Shown one piece after another: positions 32,346-47,300 of a stretch of DNA of 64,000 nt. The stretch covers positions 46,405,761 to 46,469,760 of the forward strand of contig CM067592.1 of the NCBI GenBank assembly GCA_034336665.1, written 5' to 3'. The notes below the pieces were generated by a model. That model did no database searches. It was not told the origin of the DNA and worked only from the letters and a program-made list of their open reading frames with translations. The position numbers were made by a program, and so were the translations under genes. Origin of the DNA: Luscinia megarhynchos (taxonomy: Eukaryota; Chordata; Aves; Passeriformes; Turdidae). Position 1 is the stretch's first letter. Each line of letters begins with the position of its first letter.

Positions 32346-35300
32346 GTGAGTGCCGTCGGGCGGGCTCGGGGGCGGGCGGGCCCGGCGTGCCCGTGTGACA
32401 GCGGCGGGCGCTCCCGGTGCGGAGCGGGATTGTGGGAGAATCCCGGGGAAGCCGGTGCGCCGGGCGGAGCGGAGCGGATGCTGCCGCGGGCGCGGCGGCG
32501 GCCAGCGCAGCCCCTCGCTCTCGGGAAGCGCTCCCACCCCGCCCGGCTAGGCTTCTTTCTGGTTGTCGTCGAGGTTGGGTAATTTCCTCTGGGAACTCTA
32601 CCCAAAATGCTGCTCTTGCGCAACGCCACGGGAAGGCTAGGGAGAGCTTTCTGCGCTGTGCAGGCTTTTCGAAGCGTTTCTGTGTCCGCGGACCCGCTGA
32701 ATGAGCGGCGCGGGTTTAAAATGGGCTGTGAGGCAGGGTCATGAGCACAGTTGTTATACATCCCGGCGGCGCTTTCCCCTGGACGTATTTGGTCCTGTGG
32801 TGCAGTACCGTGATACGTGGCAGCCTGGCGTGTGTTTTATCTGCGCTGGAACTGTGCTCCCCATAGGCCTTTTCCACGACCGCTTGGGTGCTGGCACGCT
32901 GGCAGGGTCTTGGCGGGTTTGCAGCCTGCCGGTGGTCTCATTTTTACTACGTGATGACCTGGACCTGTTTTGTTCTGCTGGCTTTGTTACAAGCAGAGTT
33001 GGAGACAAGGGAATTTCAGATTTTTTCATCCCTTTAAAAGGCTTTCCTACCCAACTTGCTGCTTGTGGCTGCTGCTCCTTGAACAGACTCTCCTGTGCTG
33101 TAGGTAGGGTTGTTGCCGTGACCTGCTGGCATCCCAGCTGACAGTAGCCTGGCCACACCTTGGGCCCTTGAGCCTGGGGGTAATCTCCCCCGTCCACCAA
33201 GTGTGCCATTGTAGCATGGGTACCTCTGTTACTAGAGATCACAACGGGGGAAGAGACTTCCGAGAAGCTGCCTGTGGTTTTCAGTTTACAAAACCAACAG
33301 AAAAATTCATAGTTTCTCTTGGTGCTTACTGGTCAGCTGTTTATGGATCAGTGCATCTGAATTACAAATGACTGGTCTGTTATTTTAGGAAGGTGGTTTT
33401 GAGGTCACTAAAAGAAACTGTCCTGTGTTTTGTGTTGTTGTTTTTGATTTGTATCTTTCACTTTTTTCCCCTACATCGCTTACGTTGAAACTGGCTGTGC
33501 AAGCCTGTCCTCAGAGAGTGGAAGTGGGAACCCTTTATGAATCTGGTTTTGCTTTGAATGGTCTCCACTTAGTCTGATCCTGTCAGGAGTGAGTCATGTG
33601 CTTTGGAAATGCCTGGAGTTTAGAGAAATGCTCTTAGTGACCCCAAGATTCAAAGTGTTGTTGGAGCTAGTTGCTGAAGGATCATTTAAGATGTTCTAAA
33701 TCATCTTTGTAACGTCTTCAGCACAGTTCACTGAATCAGCTAAGGGTAATATGAGGCTACTGGCAGCGATTACAGATGGTCAAGAGAGCTACAGGGCTCT
33801 TTACAATACAGTAGGCAAATGTTTACTAGCTGTGTTACCTTCAGTACTTGGGTGGTGCAGTCACATGCAGCCTGGCACCGTCACAGCATCAAGATTTATA
33901 GCCAGCATGTAGGTGAGAAACTGTTTGTTCTTTTTTTTTTTTTTTTCCTCTGTTCTTTTCAGATTTCAGTTGCAAACAGCATTTGTTAAACAATTGTATC
34001 ATGCCTCACATGTTGGTCAGAGCTGAGTCTGCCCTGATCAGCATCTCTTGTCTCTAAGGCCGCCATGAGGAATAGAGGGAGTGCACTTTGTGGTCATTTC
34101 TGACGTGCAATTTCCCCACCCAGAACTCAGAAATACTCCTTTTTGAGCTAAAAACTCACTTATCAATATGAACATAAAAAGCAGAAACCATCCTGTGATT
34201 CCTGTATTCCCAAAGCCGTGGAGAAGTGCTCTGGTGGAAACAGGTAGCTCCAATAACTCCACGTCCCAACAAACCAACATTTATTGTATAATACATAATT
34301 CTGGGGTTTTTAATTTCCTGCCTGCCCTTCCCCCATTGCTGCTGGGAAGCATGTGATGACTCACACAGGATATGTGTGACTGAACTGCTCGGGCTTTTTG
34401 AATGGTAAAATAGCCAGGTACGCATTTCGGAGGCCCACGGTTTTCTTCCTAGCAGCCTTTAGAGAGTAGCTTACAATCCCTCCTGTCTGGCTCTGCCACA
34501 AACGCATTAGCTGAATGAGGTTTAATCTCTTACAAGAAGCTGCCAAACTTTAAATGTGCTTTTATGGTTCACTTGCTATTATTTATAATTTAGAAGAATA
34601 AATCAGGACTGGGGTAATTCAGCTTTGAGCTGAAAGTCCTTAAATGCTATGAAATTCTCTCATACAAGGTCATATAAGCGTTTTGGATTTATGCTTCAGT
34701 TTAGAGCTGCATGCCAGTGAGTGTCTTAAATGGGGTATTGGGAAGCAGAGCCTGCTTGCTGCAGTAAAATTTCAAGAATTCCGAGAAATTTTGGTTTGTC
34801 TGAGAAGCCCAAAATCAAGTAAATCCAGGTATTTCCTGCAGGTGTCCATTCCCCAAATTGTTACATTCTTTGGGAGAAGTATCGTGGTATTGGTTGTTTT
34901 TTTTGTTTTGGTTGGGGTTTTTTTTTAATAAAAAATTGCTCTCTAGAAGTAGTATGTGTGTTGGCCTAAGTGCTTTCAAAACAGTCAAATGTGTTTCTTC
35001 TACCATTTCCATGTGGTTTTTGTATTTTGGTTTTGGGGTAGTTACATGCCTGATGGTTTAAGGAGGGTGTGCGCAAGGGGTCAAATTCTTTGGCTGAAAG
35101 ATCCCGTTCCAAGAGCTCATTTTAAAGCAGCCAGAAGTCTGCTTTGCAGGATTTCATAGACAGGCTTATCTGTATTTCAGGGATGTCATTTTCAAGGGCG
35201 GTTATTTTAGAGTGCAGCTGTCTCCTTAGCCAGTTCTAACCCCCGTTTAGACACCAAGTGTGGCTGGGATGGCTAACATAAAAGATGTGCTCTTACCCTT

Positions 35301-38300
35301 TTTGCCATGAGCATTTTCTGGGAAGGTTCATCCAAGTGTGCTAAATATTGCAGTCATGTCTCTGTCTTAGTACCTTTTCATGCTCAGATATAAAATTAGA
35401 AAACAGATAACCCTGTACACTAGTAATAAACAGGTATTGACAGAACAAAACAAAAAAAAAAGTTAATGTATGAATCAGTGAATTGTCCAGAGGACAAACC
35501 ACTAGAGATGTACTGATTTTCACTAAGGTTTAAAAATGGCTGTTTCCTGGGATACCATAGAATGGATTGGATTGGAATGGACCTTAAAGATCATGTAATC
35601 CCTACTCCTTGGTGTGGGCATGCACACCTTTACCTAGACCAGGATGTTCAGAGCCCCATCCAACTTGGCCTTGAACAAACACTTACAGGAACGAGGCATC
35701 CAGAATTTCCCCGGGCAACCTGTTTCAGTACCTCACCACTCTCACAGTAAAGAACTTTTTCCTAACATCTAATCTGTATCTGCTGCACTTAAAAGCCATT
35801 GCTCCATGTCACTATCTTGTCAAAAGTCCCTCTTTAACTTTGTTTTCTCCCTAGAGCTTTGTCCTCTTCAAGCTGAACAGTCCCAGTTCTCTCAGTCTGT
35901 CTTCAACAGGAAAAGTGCTCCATCCCTCTGATCATTTTGGTGTCCCTCCTCTGGACTCCCTCCAGCAGTTCCATGTCCTTCCTGTGCTGGGACCCCAGAG
36001 CTGGGTGCAGGGTTCCAGCTGGGGTCTCGCAGAGCAGAGCAGAGCAGAGGGGCAGAATCCCCTCCCTCCCCTGCTGCCCACGCTGCTTTGGATGCAGCCC
36101 AGGACACGTTTGGTTTCTGGGCTGGCAGTGCCCATGGCTGGGTCATGTGCAGCCTCTTGTCAGCCACCACCTGCAAGTCCTGCTCGGGAATCTTGGGCAT
36201 ACAAGGAAAAGAACTGTTTCTCCAAGATGTGGGAGTTCTAGATAACTGGTGCTTCCTACTTCCATGTTAGTGAGGCATGTTTAAAAAAAAACAAGGATTG
36301 AAAGAAAAAAAACTTCTTTGAACAGTTGTCACTCAGGGAGGAGAGGACCTATTACACAGGCTGTTTCTTCAGTGCACTGCTTCTGATGCCTGTGTAGTCA
36401 GTACAAGCAGGTGCTCTAAATTGTTGATGCTGAAGATAAGTGCAAGGGTTTTCTGATGCTTTGAGGTAGCCTGTAAAATCAGCAATGATGCTTGTATTAC
36501 AGAAATGTTTAGAGGTTATGTGCTGCCTGAGATTGAATTAATAAATAATGTATATGTGGACATTGTGTGAGGAGAGGTAGGAGATGTTTTGCTACCAGCA
36601 GAATCCTAGCAGGATTCTGGGGGGCAAGAGGGTGAAAACCTAAGAGATGCTAAACCCACCTTTTCTAGGAGGACTCCTAGTGCTGACAGTGCTGGAGGGA
36701 TTTGGTAGGTTTGGCAAGCCTGTGGTCTTGCCATCCTGTCACATTGCACACCTGCAGTCATAGGCTCTCATCTTGCTGTGGGGAGTTTCTGCCTCAGGGA
36801 TTGGAGGCCTCTGAATCTGTGGGGTCACTTGCAATACCAGGCAGTAGAGAAAACATTTGCTTTACATGTTGTATCTCCCTTTCCTCTCTCATCTGGACCT
36901 GCCTTTTCTTTAATCTTTTTTATATAGCCTGTCTCTGCTCCCTCTTGTCTGCCTGGGTGCTGGAGGCATTGCTTTGCTCACAGGCACAAGATGGGGTTAT
37001 GCTGTCCCCCTCCACTGCCTTCTTTTGAAAAAGTAAAACAGACTCAGAGGAGAGCATGGAGAAGGCAGGGGAAGATAACACATAAATCAGTTTGCTCAAA
37101 TTTAAGCTTTCTTGGCTTCAAAAGAGGGTTTGAGAAACTGTTAAACTTCTCCATAGAATATGCTTAAGATGTTTGGCAGAGAGCAGATGTGTGCTCTTGG
37201 CAACACCACTGACAACTCCACAGCTATCTATCTGTGTGGCTGGGAGCACGTCATACCTCTGAAGCACAGGCTTTCTTGGCTGGCAGGGAGCAGCTTCTGT
37301 GAGGAGCATGTCACTAGCATCCTCTCATCTGGTCAAAGTGGAGGTCAAGGAGTGCTAATTAGGCTCACAAAGTAACTGGGAAAGGTACTGTGCTGTGCTG
37401 GAGAGCAGCTGTTCCAGGGACAAAGCACAGCAGACGGAGGAGAAAAGGAAAGTTTTCTGTCTCATGCATGTAGTGTTTTATAACATGCTTGTTTCTCTGC
37501 CAGCATTGATCTGAAGCAATAGCTAGCTTATTTGGAAATTGGGCCAAGTTTGTGTTTGGAAAGAGACAGATAACTTGCAGTTCCAAAACTGCAGTTGGAC
37601 GCAGAATTCAGTTGAGCTCTTTCACTTTCTCCTCTGGTGTGGCGCGTCTTAGTCTGACTTTGTTTGGCACCTAGGGAACGCTGACCCTGTCTTGAGGGCC
37701 ATCCCCACCCCGAAAGGCAGGGTGCTGCCACAGTCCTCAGCAGGGAGGTGCTGTAGCAAGCAGGGGGTGCTGGGTTCCACTGCTCACCTCCTTTCCTCGC
37801 CCATGGACGTGCCCTCCAGCCAGCGTCCTGCAGCCACTGCTCCGCTCCCTCCTGCACACCCTTCTCTGCAGGGCAGAAGCGGGGTTTGGTTTTGGGGACA
37901 AAACCAGCCAGCCCACTTCAATACTGCAGTGGTGGGGCCAAAGATTTGGGGTGCTGGGGCACATGGATGGAGCAGTGTCAATGTTTAACTTGCTTTTTCT
38001 CTGGGTAGGAGAAGGTCTTGCTGCTCAGCCTGTCCCCACTGGGTCTGTGTTTTCTTTTCTGCAGCCCCAGCCTGCAAGGACAGGTGCCTGGTGAGCCAGG
38101 TGTGGATTGCATTTGCGCTGCAGGTGCTAATTTCACTGAGCATGGCCAGGGGCACGGCAAACAGCCTTTCCAGCAGGCTTCCAGCTGCTGCTGAGCTGCA
38201 GGGAGCTCGGGGCAGTCCCCATGCCTCTGCAGATGTTTGTCGGAAAGAGATCTGCTTTTGCCACCTCCCCCAGCTGCAGTGTCACTGGACTTGCTTTGCG

Positions 38301-41300
38301 GGCAAAGAGACAAGTTACCTGCAAATCTGCCTTGCTGAATCTGGAAGTGGCCCTGCAAAGGCCTTATGGGATGGGTTTCCACAAACCTGTGTGCTCCAGG
38401 GCAGCACATGAAGCAGCTGCATGCATTCATTGCGTTCAGGCACGCAATGCCCTCCTGCTGTCCTCGCCCCCTGTGCTCCCAATGCCAGCAGCACCCCGCG
38501 CTTTTGGGGTGCAGGAGCCCTGGCAGAGTTCCAGCCAGACAGACACACCTCCACCCCACCTGGCACCCGGCGCTCCCCCAGCCCCGGGGCAGTGCTGGAT
38601 CCAGGTGCACATGGCACAGGCAGGATGGCACGGGGCGCGGGAGCGGGGCTGGGGTATTGCCTTGTGATTTGGGGCTGCCGCTGGCAGGGACACGCCTGAG
38701 CTGCTAGTCTCCTGGGAGGGCTCCTGGCCACACATCCCCTCCTGCTGCACAGTGGGGGGTTTCTGGCTGATGGCTGCTCAGCCTTTTTCTGATCCATGTT
38801 TGTTTGTTTGTTTGTAGTTTGCTGTTAGAGGGCCTGGAATTTAATTTTGCGGCGGGTGGGAAGAGCTAATAACATGCAGATTGCCTGGTTCAAAGCTGCC
38901 TCAGTGAGCGTGCACTGGATTTGAGCCACCAAGGAGGACTTTGATTCTCTCCCAGAAGTACCCTCCATCAACAAGACTGTCTCCCCTTTTTTTAAATTAA
39001 TTTGTTCTAAAGATGCCATGAGCTAGTGTCAGTGCTGGGGGTTGGGTTTAGAATTATTTTTTTCTGGCTGTAGTTGCTGAGTTAATCTGGCAGACCCAAT
39101 GTTGCCAGCACGTGTGATATATCCTCATGCTTTTCAAACAGTTTCCCTTTGGGGTCTGCAGTTGCAGAGGCCAGACCATGTGTGAACCTGCCCGGGACAG
39201 GAGATGAGCACAAGTAGCAGGCTTCCCTTGCCTTGGCATAGCTAACATCTCTGGGGGGATGCAACTTCACAAGTGTAGATCAGCCAAATGAAATGTATCC
39301 CAGCCCTAGGGAGGGCATTTTTAAATTATTTTTTTACATTTTATTTTTTTGTGACAAGGATACTTCTAGAAAGACTGAAGGAGTTTTTTGTTTAAACTGC
39401 CCCAGGGGAGCAAAAGGCTGCAGGCAGCAAGAGGCAGCAGCTTCCAGCCAGTTGCCATTTTGACCACTGGGTTGCATGCCAGGACATGGCTGCTTGGGAG
39501 ACCCAGATGGATCAGGGACATGGGGGCTGCCCCGTCCCCCACCACGGGCCTGAGCCACGATTTGAGTCTGTCTGGTGCTATGTGAAAAGCTGCTGGCACA
39601 GCTCTGAAGTTTGGCCGGTGGGAAGTTATTTTAACGACCTTAAGAGGAAATTACTGCTTTGCTGAACTGGGATGCAGCTGCCTGCCTGCCCTGGAGCTGC
39701 CATTTGGGGCTGGGGTCCAGCCCTGCTTCACAGCCTGGGGTGGGGGAACTTGCTCACACATTGTCGGGGGTGGAGCTGATATTGTTTTCCCCAGCCAAGA
39801 CGGGCTTGGTGTGGCTGACAGGCCCTTCCTTCCCTTTTCTGTTGGGCCCCTGCAAAGAGAGGGTTGTTTGTTTTTTTTCCTCTCTTGTGAGCTCTGGTTC
39901 TCTTTTCCAGCTTTTCTTTGGTGTGAGGATTGTCTGAGTGTGGCAGTGCGGGAGGATGGAGAGCAGCGCCCGCTCTCAGCCGGGGCGATGGAAGTGTTCC
40001 TTTTGGCTCTGTTCAGGGAGAGCCTTTTCCCAGCCGCTGCTACCTGTTTTTGCTTTCATTTTCACTAAATTAGATGCCTGAGATTGGATGCTTGAAGCAT
40101 GCAGGTGGATTTTGCTTGTTTTCCCAGTGAAGCTCTCAGGAGGGTGACTCAGACGGCTGGTTCACTCTTCAAGCCTGTCCCACAGACTAGTTTCCCTCCT
40201 TCCTGTTTCCTTCTCCTGGGGCCACACTACCCTCCTGAAGAACAGACTCCCCCAGTCTGTCCTGCCTGAACCCCCCAGGGCTGCCCTTTTGAGAGACATT
40301 GCTGCCTGAGTTTTCCCAACACTTCTAGTATTGGGAAAATGTTCCTTGGAGCCTCCCTAGATCACTCCCTTTGGTCTAGGAAGGCTAGAGCAGTCTCTGG
40401 ATTTGTTATAGCAGGAGGCTGAGTGGATTCTGGGCTGTTTGTGTGAGAGTCCTGTCATTTGGGCAGCCTCAGATGGCAGGAGGTTTAGGTCTTGTGGCAG
40501 GCATGGCCATTGGGAAGTGGGGGTGGGAAAATCACTAGCACTGTGTGACAGGCTCCTGGGGCTCCAGCACTGCACTGCCTCTGGCTTTTTGCAAGCCTCA
40601 CTTTTTGCTTTGTGTGAGAAACTGCTTCCTGTTTATGAGCAGCACGATGGTCCCTGGCTTTTCCTGTGTACCTTCCCTGTGAGCATAAATGCTTCTGAGG
40701 GTCAGAGGTGAGGGGCAGGAGTGGGCTGGCTTTCCCTGGTCTTTCTCTTACCCTGCCACTACCAGCTAAAGCCTCCTTTTACGAACTGTGAAATGTTTTG
40801 ATGTGATGCTGTGCTTTTGCGTTCTTTTGCAAGCTTCCTGCAGTTGCTTATTTATGTTTTCGAGGTTTTCTTTTGCTAAAAATACTCAGTGGAGGCCACT
40901 CTGCTGGAGCTTTGTGATGCTGAACCAACAGGCATCTGCCTACAGATGCCAGGCTACATGGGTGACCAGAGTTGCAAGTCCACACAGCGCTGTCATGCCT
41001 TAGAAGGGAGTCCATATACAGTGATTTCTGTCAGACAGTCAGCTCGAACAGAATCAGAAAAGATTCAGATGGAGTGAATCGAGCTGGAAAGTTTACCTAG
41101 TAAACATAGATAGGGACACAGTTTTGACAGCACTTGCAGCAGACTTTGCACGTTTTCTTGGCATTGCAGATTACATCCTGAGTCAGCATCCTTGAGAAAC
41201 AACAGCCCTAGGGCTGCTTGCTATCCAGGTAGTCAAATTTCAGCGAAAATGGCTTAAAATTAGTAGCTGGAACCGTGGCTGTTAACCAGTTGGAGAGCCT

Positions 41301-44300
41301 GCACTTTTGTGGATTTGGCTTTAGCCTTGTCCTGCTTGGGAAGTGAACTGAAAGTGTTAATTTGCAGTGGTGGTATGTTGCTGCTGCTTTGTGTCAGCCA
41401 CATGGCTTTAGGAAGTCGAGTTTGTTTTAGTCATTCTGTATTTCAAAACGGCCTATTCAGCTTTTTTCTGGTCTTGTGTTTGGTGAATGTATTATCTTAG
41501 TGATTTGTGTCCAGCCTCTCTCAAAGTGGCTGCCTGGCCACACATGGATGGCAGTGGTGCCTGGGGACTTCTCACTGTCCTGCGTGTTGGCTGCATCCCT
41601 TAGGGCAATGTTTGTGAGAAGATGTGCTGCCCTTAAAACTGATTAAGCAGGAGGGTGGTGCAGTAGAGATCATCTCTCACCAATGCCTTTCAAGACCATG
41701 AAACTGTTAAATCTCTGCCTTCTGCAGCTGTTTTTAACCATGAATATATTTTCTGCTCCCATCTTTTCCTTGCCAATGTTCCAGTCTCCATAGGGCAAGC
41801 AAGAGTGGCTGCTGGCAGGATGAGTGGTCTGTGTTTCGCCTTGGGGGGCTGCTGGATGCCAGCCAGCAAAATGCTGTTTGCAGTTCTAAGTGCTTGTGGC
41901 TGCCCTTGCCCAGCTGGAGCTCACAAGTCACCAGTAGGAGATTTCCTCTGTAAGTTCACCTAAATGGCAGACTTTCATTTCCTCCTGCCTTACTCTGGGT
42001 GGGTTTGAGACATTAAAAGAACCTTTGTTTATTAAACCAGAAGGCATTCTCCAGTCTGATGGGGCTCGCAGTTGCTTCTTGGGAGCAGCAACTGGGAGGA
42101 GAGTCCAGTAACTGGGAGCACAGAGCCCAGCTTGTCCCAACGGGAACAGCAGCCACACCCAGTGCTTGGCAATGGACTAGGCTGGCAGGGCCCCACGAGG
42201 GATGTGCTGCTTCTGCCCTGCTGCTTCCTGCAGCATCCCACTGGCTCCTGCTGCTGGCAACCAGGTGCCAGCAGGACAGGAAAATAAAGTTCCTGGACAC
42301 AGATGCTCAACGTAATCCCATCTGCTGGCCATGACTGCTTAGGTGAGCCATGCCCAGTGCAATGCCCTCTGCTATTGTGGATCACAGAAGTGTAGCATCG
42401 TCCCAACTCTGAGTGCCAGTCTCCTAATGGAGGTATCACTGATGGGCACAGGAACAGCCAGGGAAGTGAGTGTGCAGGTGGGTTGGGGCCAGAGGCTGTT
42501 TTGGGAAAATGCTCTCCACCGTGGTGTGGAAGCAGTCCCCAAATTCAGAGGGAACAATGTACTGTCTCCCCCTCCTGCCGCCTCTGGGCTCTCTGATATG
42601 ATGCCTGTCCCACAGTATGAGGGTGGCTGTGCCTGGCCCCTGATCCTGTCACCACCGAGCCCCAGTCCCAGCCATTCCATTGCGTGTTCCTTCCTGCCCC
42701 AGTTCCTCTAATTTTTGTGTCTTCCTCCTGCTGCAGAGCACCTTCTCTCTGCAGGCTTCAGAGCAGAGAGGCTTTGGCCCTGGCCCTGCAGCTGCAGGGC
42801 AGGCACCCCAGGGCCCAGCTGGTACCATGGGGCAGAGGGTGCAGAACCAGGCACACGTGTCAGCCGTGCAGCTGGGAATTGCTGGAGTGCTGGGGGCGTG
42901 GGCAGCTGATCCTGGTGCCCCTGGAGTCTCAGAAATCACTTCCTTCTCCTTGCGTGAGAGGGAAACGTGCCCATCTAACCAGTGCAAAATGCAGAGACCA
43001 GGAGATCCCTTTGCACCCTGCCAAACTACAGTTGTGCCTTCTAAATAACCAGGGAATGAGCCACGTGTCTGGAGCATTATCTCTGGTTTTTGGTAGTCAC
43101 ATGCTGTGGAATGCACAAGGTTGATTTTGACGGCCCTTCCCTTTATGAGCTCCATAAATCACCTGCACCCCTTCTCAAGGGGGTCCCCCATGGCAGTGTA
43201 CCCCCGCTTTGGGGAACTGGGGGTCTCTGCAACAAATGTGTGGTGGCAGCATGTGTGAGGTGGGACCCTCAACCACATCCAAATGGAGGAGAAGGGAAAG
43301 ATACCAAGCCAAATCCCTAAGGGGTGATCCCCAGGCTGGTGTTTATGGTTGTTGCTTTGTGCCTTGTGCAGGGGGTCCTCAGCAACCCTCCTGCCACAGA
43401 GGCTTTAGCAGGAGAGGGGTGTGTGTGCCAAGTGCAGTTTGTTGACTGGCTGGTGCTGGAAGCAGGACGTGGCAGCAGGAGAGGCCCTTCCTTAGGCTTT
43501 TGTGGTGAGTTGGTGCTGGAGCAGCTGGAAGCAAATAGAAGGGCCAGCCTGGCTGTTCTGAGAGGGCTCTCTCTGGTGCCACCTGGACTTCTCACTTTTA
43601 ACTTGGTTTTGGCACAGATTGTTTCAGTGGTTTCAGAACCTGCCGCTTTTGAAACCATCTGCAGGAATTGCCAACCTGAATGCAAATCTGATTGTAGTAC
43701 AGAACTCTGAGTAAATAAGGGACGTGCCTTAAAGAAGACTGAAAATATCTCTAATATAAAAACCAGGAAGGGGATTTTATTCACTTTGCATGTGACTAGC
43801 CATAGGTGATTTTGTTGGTAGGAGAGCAGAGCTATTTTTGAAGTACTAGACTCTTGGGTTGTCTGAGGTTGATGAGAAGCCCGGAGGACAATACTTTAGG
43901 CTGGTTTTGTGGTGCATGAACCCTTGGAGCTCTTGGTTGGCCACATAGACTGTAGGATTTGCAGGTCTCAGTGTCAGTGATTCCATTGGGTTCTGATACC
44001 AAGAGGCCACAGGGTCTGTGGGTTTGTTCTGACTTGGTGGTGTGAGGTCACTTTGGGTATGGAGGGTCCAAGCTTCAATACCTCCAAGTACTGATGGGGT
44101 TGTGCTGGGACCAAAAGCTCCATTTCTTAAAAACCAAACCTGAGCAAAACCCTTATGCATGCTCAGAGAAATAGACTGTGTGTGTTAATTTGCTTTGTGT
44201 TATGCCTCTCTTCCAGTTGGTGCACTACGTGTGGAGTTTTCCCAGCCTGTAAACCTGGAAGAAGTGGCAAGAATGAACCCAATGGTCAAAGCAGGAGGTC

Positions 44301-47300
44301 GTTTTGCTCCGAAGGACTGCATAGCACTTCAGAAAGTGGCAATAATCATACCATTCAGGAACCGAGAGGAGCACCTGAAATACTGGCTCTATTACCTGCA
44401 CCCGATTCTCCAAAGGCAGCAACTAGATTATGGAATATATGTTATCAACCAGGTAAGATGCTAGAGACAAGCTTTTATACAGCTGTCACAACAGTGCTTG
44501 TGTGCCCCTTAAAACAGAGGAATGGTTGCTTTACTTTGAAAAGCAGTAGGCAGGCAGGAATAAGGTTGCTTAAAAAAATAAAAAGAAGAAAAAATTGGCT
44601 TCAATGCTTTTGATGCAAAACCTGAGATCCCTGCTTCTGCTCAGGGACAATTCACTCTTAAGAACTTCTGCTTAAAGAAACCTCTTGGTGAAGAGGAAAG
44701 GATTCCTAATAGCACAACCCAGTTAATTATCTCTTTCCAAACGTCTTTTTTTCCCCAACTGCTGCAGGAATTGCATGCACAGATTTTTAAGGTGGCAAGT
44801 TGGTATTAATGCCTAGTTTGATAGTAGATGTGCCGTAAGTGTGTAGGACTTCACTTTATCAAGCACCTTCTGTTCATGTTAGCACGCAAAGTCAGGATGG
44901 AGAAAACAAAGTTGTGGCAGGTAAGTGTCTTCAGGGGAATAGAAAAGAAACAAGCAATCATGGGGAAGTTCTTGGAGTTTTTTGTTTTGGGGCTTTTTTT
45001 TTTCTTGATATCTGGTGGCCTTCAATCTGCCTTTTAAAAAACAAAAGGCGTAAAAATGCACATTACACTCAAAACAAGCTGTCCTAATTTATAGAATAAT
45101 GGTGTTTAAATAAATGAATATTTTTCACTCTTGGAAAGGCTTAAAATATACAGGCATTTGTACAGGCTGCAGAGTGAAAGGGCAGATGCAGTTCTGAGAG
45201 CCCCAGCAGAGACCACCTTCTGGGCAATTCCACTGCATTTTTTCTCTTGGATATGTATTTTTATCCTGTTTTCTCAGCTCAGTAAGAACTGAGATGAAAT
45301 AACATGCTGCTTTAAGTGTTAACTCCTTAAACTTCTGCTCGTATCAGCTGGTGTGTTTGCGTATATCAAACACCATGAATATTTAAAATGGTCACCCAAG
45401 CAATGAATTTCATCACAGACTTGAAAGTAGGGGGAGACTTATCCCGAGAGAGAAAACTGATACTCCATTGCTACAATTTCTCTTACTTTGCTCATTTCCA
45501 GGGTGCTAGAGATCAGGACAAAAGAGACTTCTGGGGAATTTGCAGTAGTTCCCCAGCACAGCAGCCAAGATGGTTCAGTGTCTGCATCTGACTGTGCCTG
45601 GCAGCCACACTGCTGAGGACACAAGGCACTCCTGCAGCATGCAGACTGGAGTGCTGTGCCCTAAAATCGAGCCCTGTAAGGAAAGCCTTCCTGTGTAATG
45701 CAAGGAGCAGCTGCAGTGCAGCAGTGCGGAGCCAGCTGCCCGCTCCATCCTTCGGGCTGTGTTTCCCTGCCCGCACAGCGTTTGCTGCGAGCTGCTGGTG
45801 CCACGGGCTGGCTGAGCCACGGACCCTGCTGGTCAGGGGAGCAGGTGGCAGCAGGACAGTGCCTCCCTGCTCTGGGCATGGTGCCTCCCTGCTCTGGGCA
45901 CAGCTCGGCAGCAACAGCGCGGTGTGGCTTCCAGCAGCGGTCCTGTGCTGGGGCTGCTGCTGTCCCAGGCAAGTGTAGTCACCCAGCTGTGAGAGCTGCC
46001 TGCACATGGTCTGGGGCATCAACCAGCTCCATTGTGAAGAGCTGGCAGTGCAGCTCGGGGTGGTGTTTCCCCAGGTGATGTTCCAGGGTGAGGAAAGCAG
46101 TGCTGGTGCCCCTAAAGGCAGGCAGTGTCTGAAGCCCGGTTGGAGCGCCTGCTGCTGCTGTGATGGTGCATGCTGGCTTGCATTGCCCTGTGTTGCTGGC
46201 TACTCCTCTTCTGTGGTCCTGTTCTCCAGCACTAGGGCTGTGTTTTACAGTTAACTCTCACAGAAGTTTTTGAAGCAAATGCTTTTTCTCAGGTGCATCC
46301 CTTGGGCATAGTTTGAGTGAGAGTGAAATGCAGTACACAGGGTATTTATGCCCTGGCCACATCCAGCAGTTAGCAAGTAAGTAAGGTTAGCAAGTAAGAC
46401 TACTTGATTTGTAAAATAATCATTCTCCTTCTGCATGGCTCTTATAAGCTATGTCTAGAAGAAGTGGAATGGTCAGTGGTAGTAAACCCACTGGATGAAT
46501 CTCACAAGGGTGAGTGGGAGCACTGAATAGAGAGAGATGCAGAAAATGTATTAATTCTTCCAGAAGTACAGTAGGAAAACAGTCTTATTTCTCTGCTGTC
46601 TTGACAATTGCTTTTCTCTTTTTCTTCTCTGTCCTTCCCTTTGCATCTGCCCTCCTATTTTTTTATTTTATTTTTCCTTCTAGTGGGGAAATATTACCTT
46701 TACTTGTTAATCCTGTCTATATCAAAGCAATCACTGAAGCAAGGAGAATTACTGTGTGATCTGGTTCTTACACGCTGCCTACATGCTCTTCTGTGCTCCG
46801 CATCTCATAGAAAGAAAGAGGAGCGCTGAGCCCTGCTACTGCTGCACTGGTAATGTCAAACTTCTTCCTTTCAGCGCAATGTGTTTCTGTCACGAGTCCA
46901 TTGTGTCTCCACCATGCTGCTCTTGCGTGCCTGAATGCCTCTGAGCAGGACTTGGCTGAAGTCAGGGGGATGATGTTTGTGAAATGTCCAGTGTGTAACA
47001 GGAGCCAGTGGAAAATAATGTATTATGTTTCACCTTGCACACTCCACCCCTAGAAAAGCCCCAACCCAGTGCCTGGAATAGCCACTGGAGGATTTTTCAG
47101 GTAAATCTGAGATGAGGACGCATGGCTGGGCACACTTGCCCAGTGCCCATCGATGCCACACCAGTGACATCGAATGACGACAGTGACAGTGAATTTGCAG
47201 CGTGTCCCTCAGCCCTGCTCACACCCACCATTATCCATGTGTTCTCCTGCACCTGCGGCCGTTCCCACACAGATGCTCCGGTCTAGAAATTAATCTTCTC

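Larger units (their letters stand above)
31640..32560 (+). promoter_or_regulatory. B4GALT1: B4GALT1 CpG island and promoter
   Basis: About 0.9 kb is extremely GC- and CpG-rich. It covers the region upstream of the start codon, all of coding exon 1 and the start of intron 1. There is no TATA box near the ATG, and many GGGGCGG or GGGCGGG boxes fit Sp1-driven initiation as described for mammalian B4GALT1. Long open frames on both strands here (up to about 394 codons on the minus strand) are a by-product of GC content and the 78-bp repeat. Confidence 0.85.

Noticed and set aside
31539..32761. Large Pro/Arg/Ala-rich open frames, especially on the minus strand (332 and 394 codons)
   Set aside because: GC-rich CpG-island sequence and the 78-bp repeat suppress stop codons in all frames. 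The plus-strand B4GALT1 exon 1 is the supported coding sequence.
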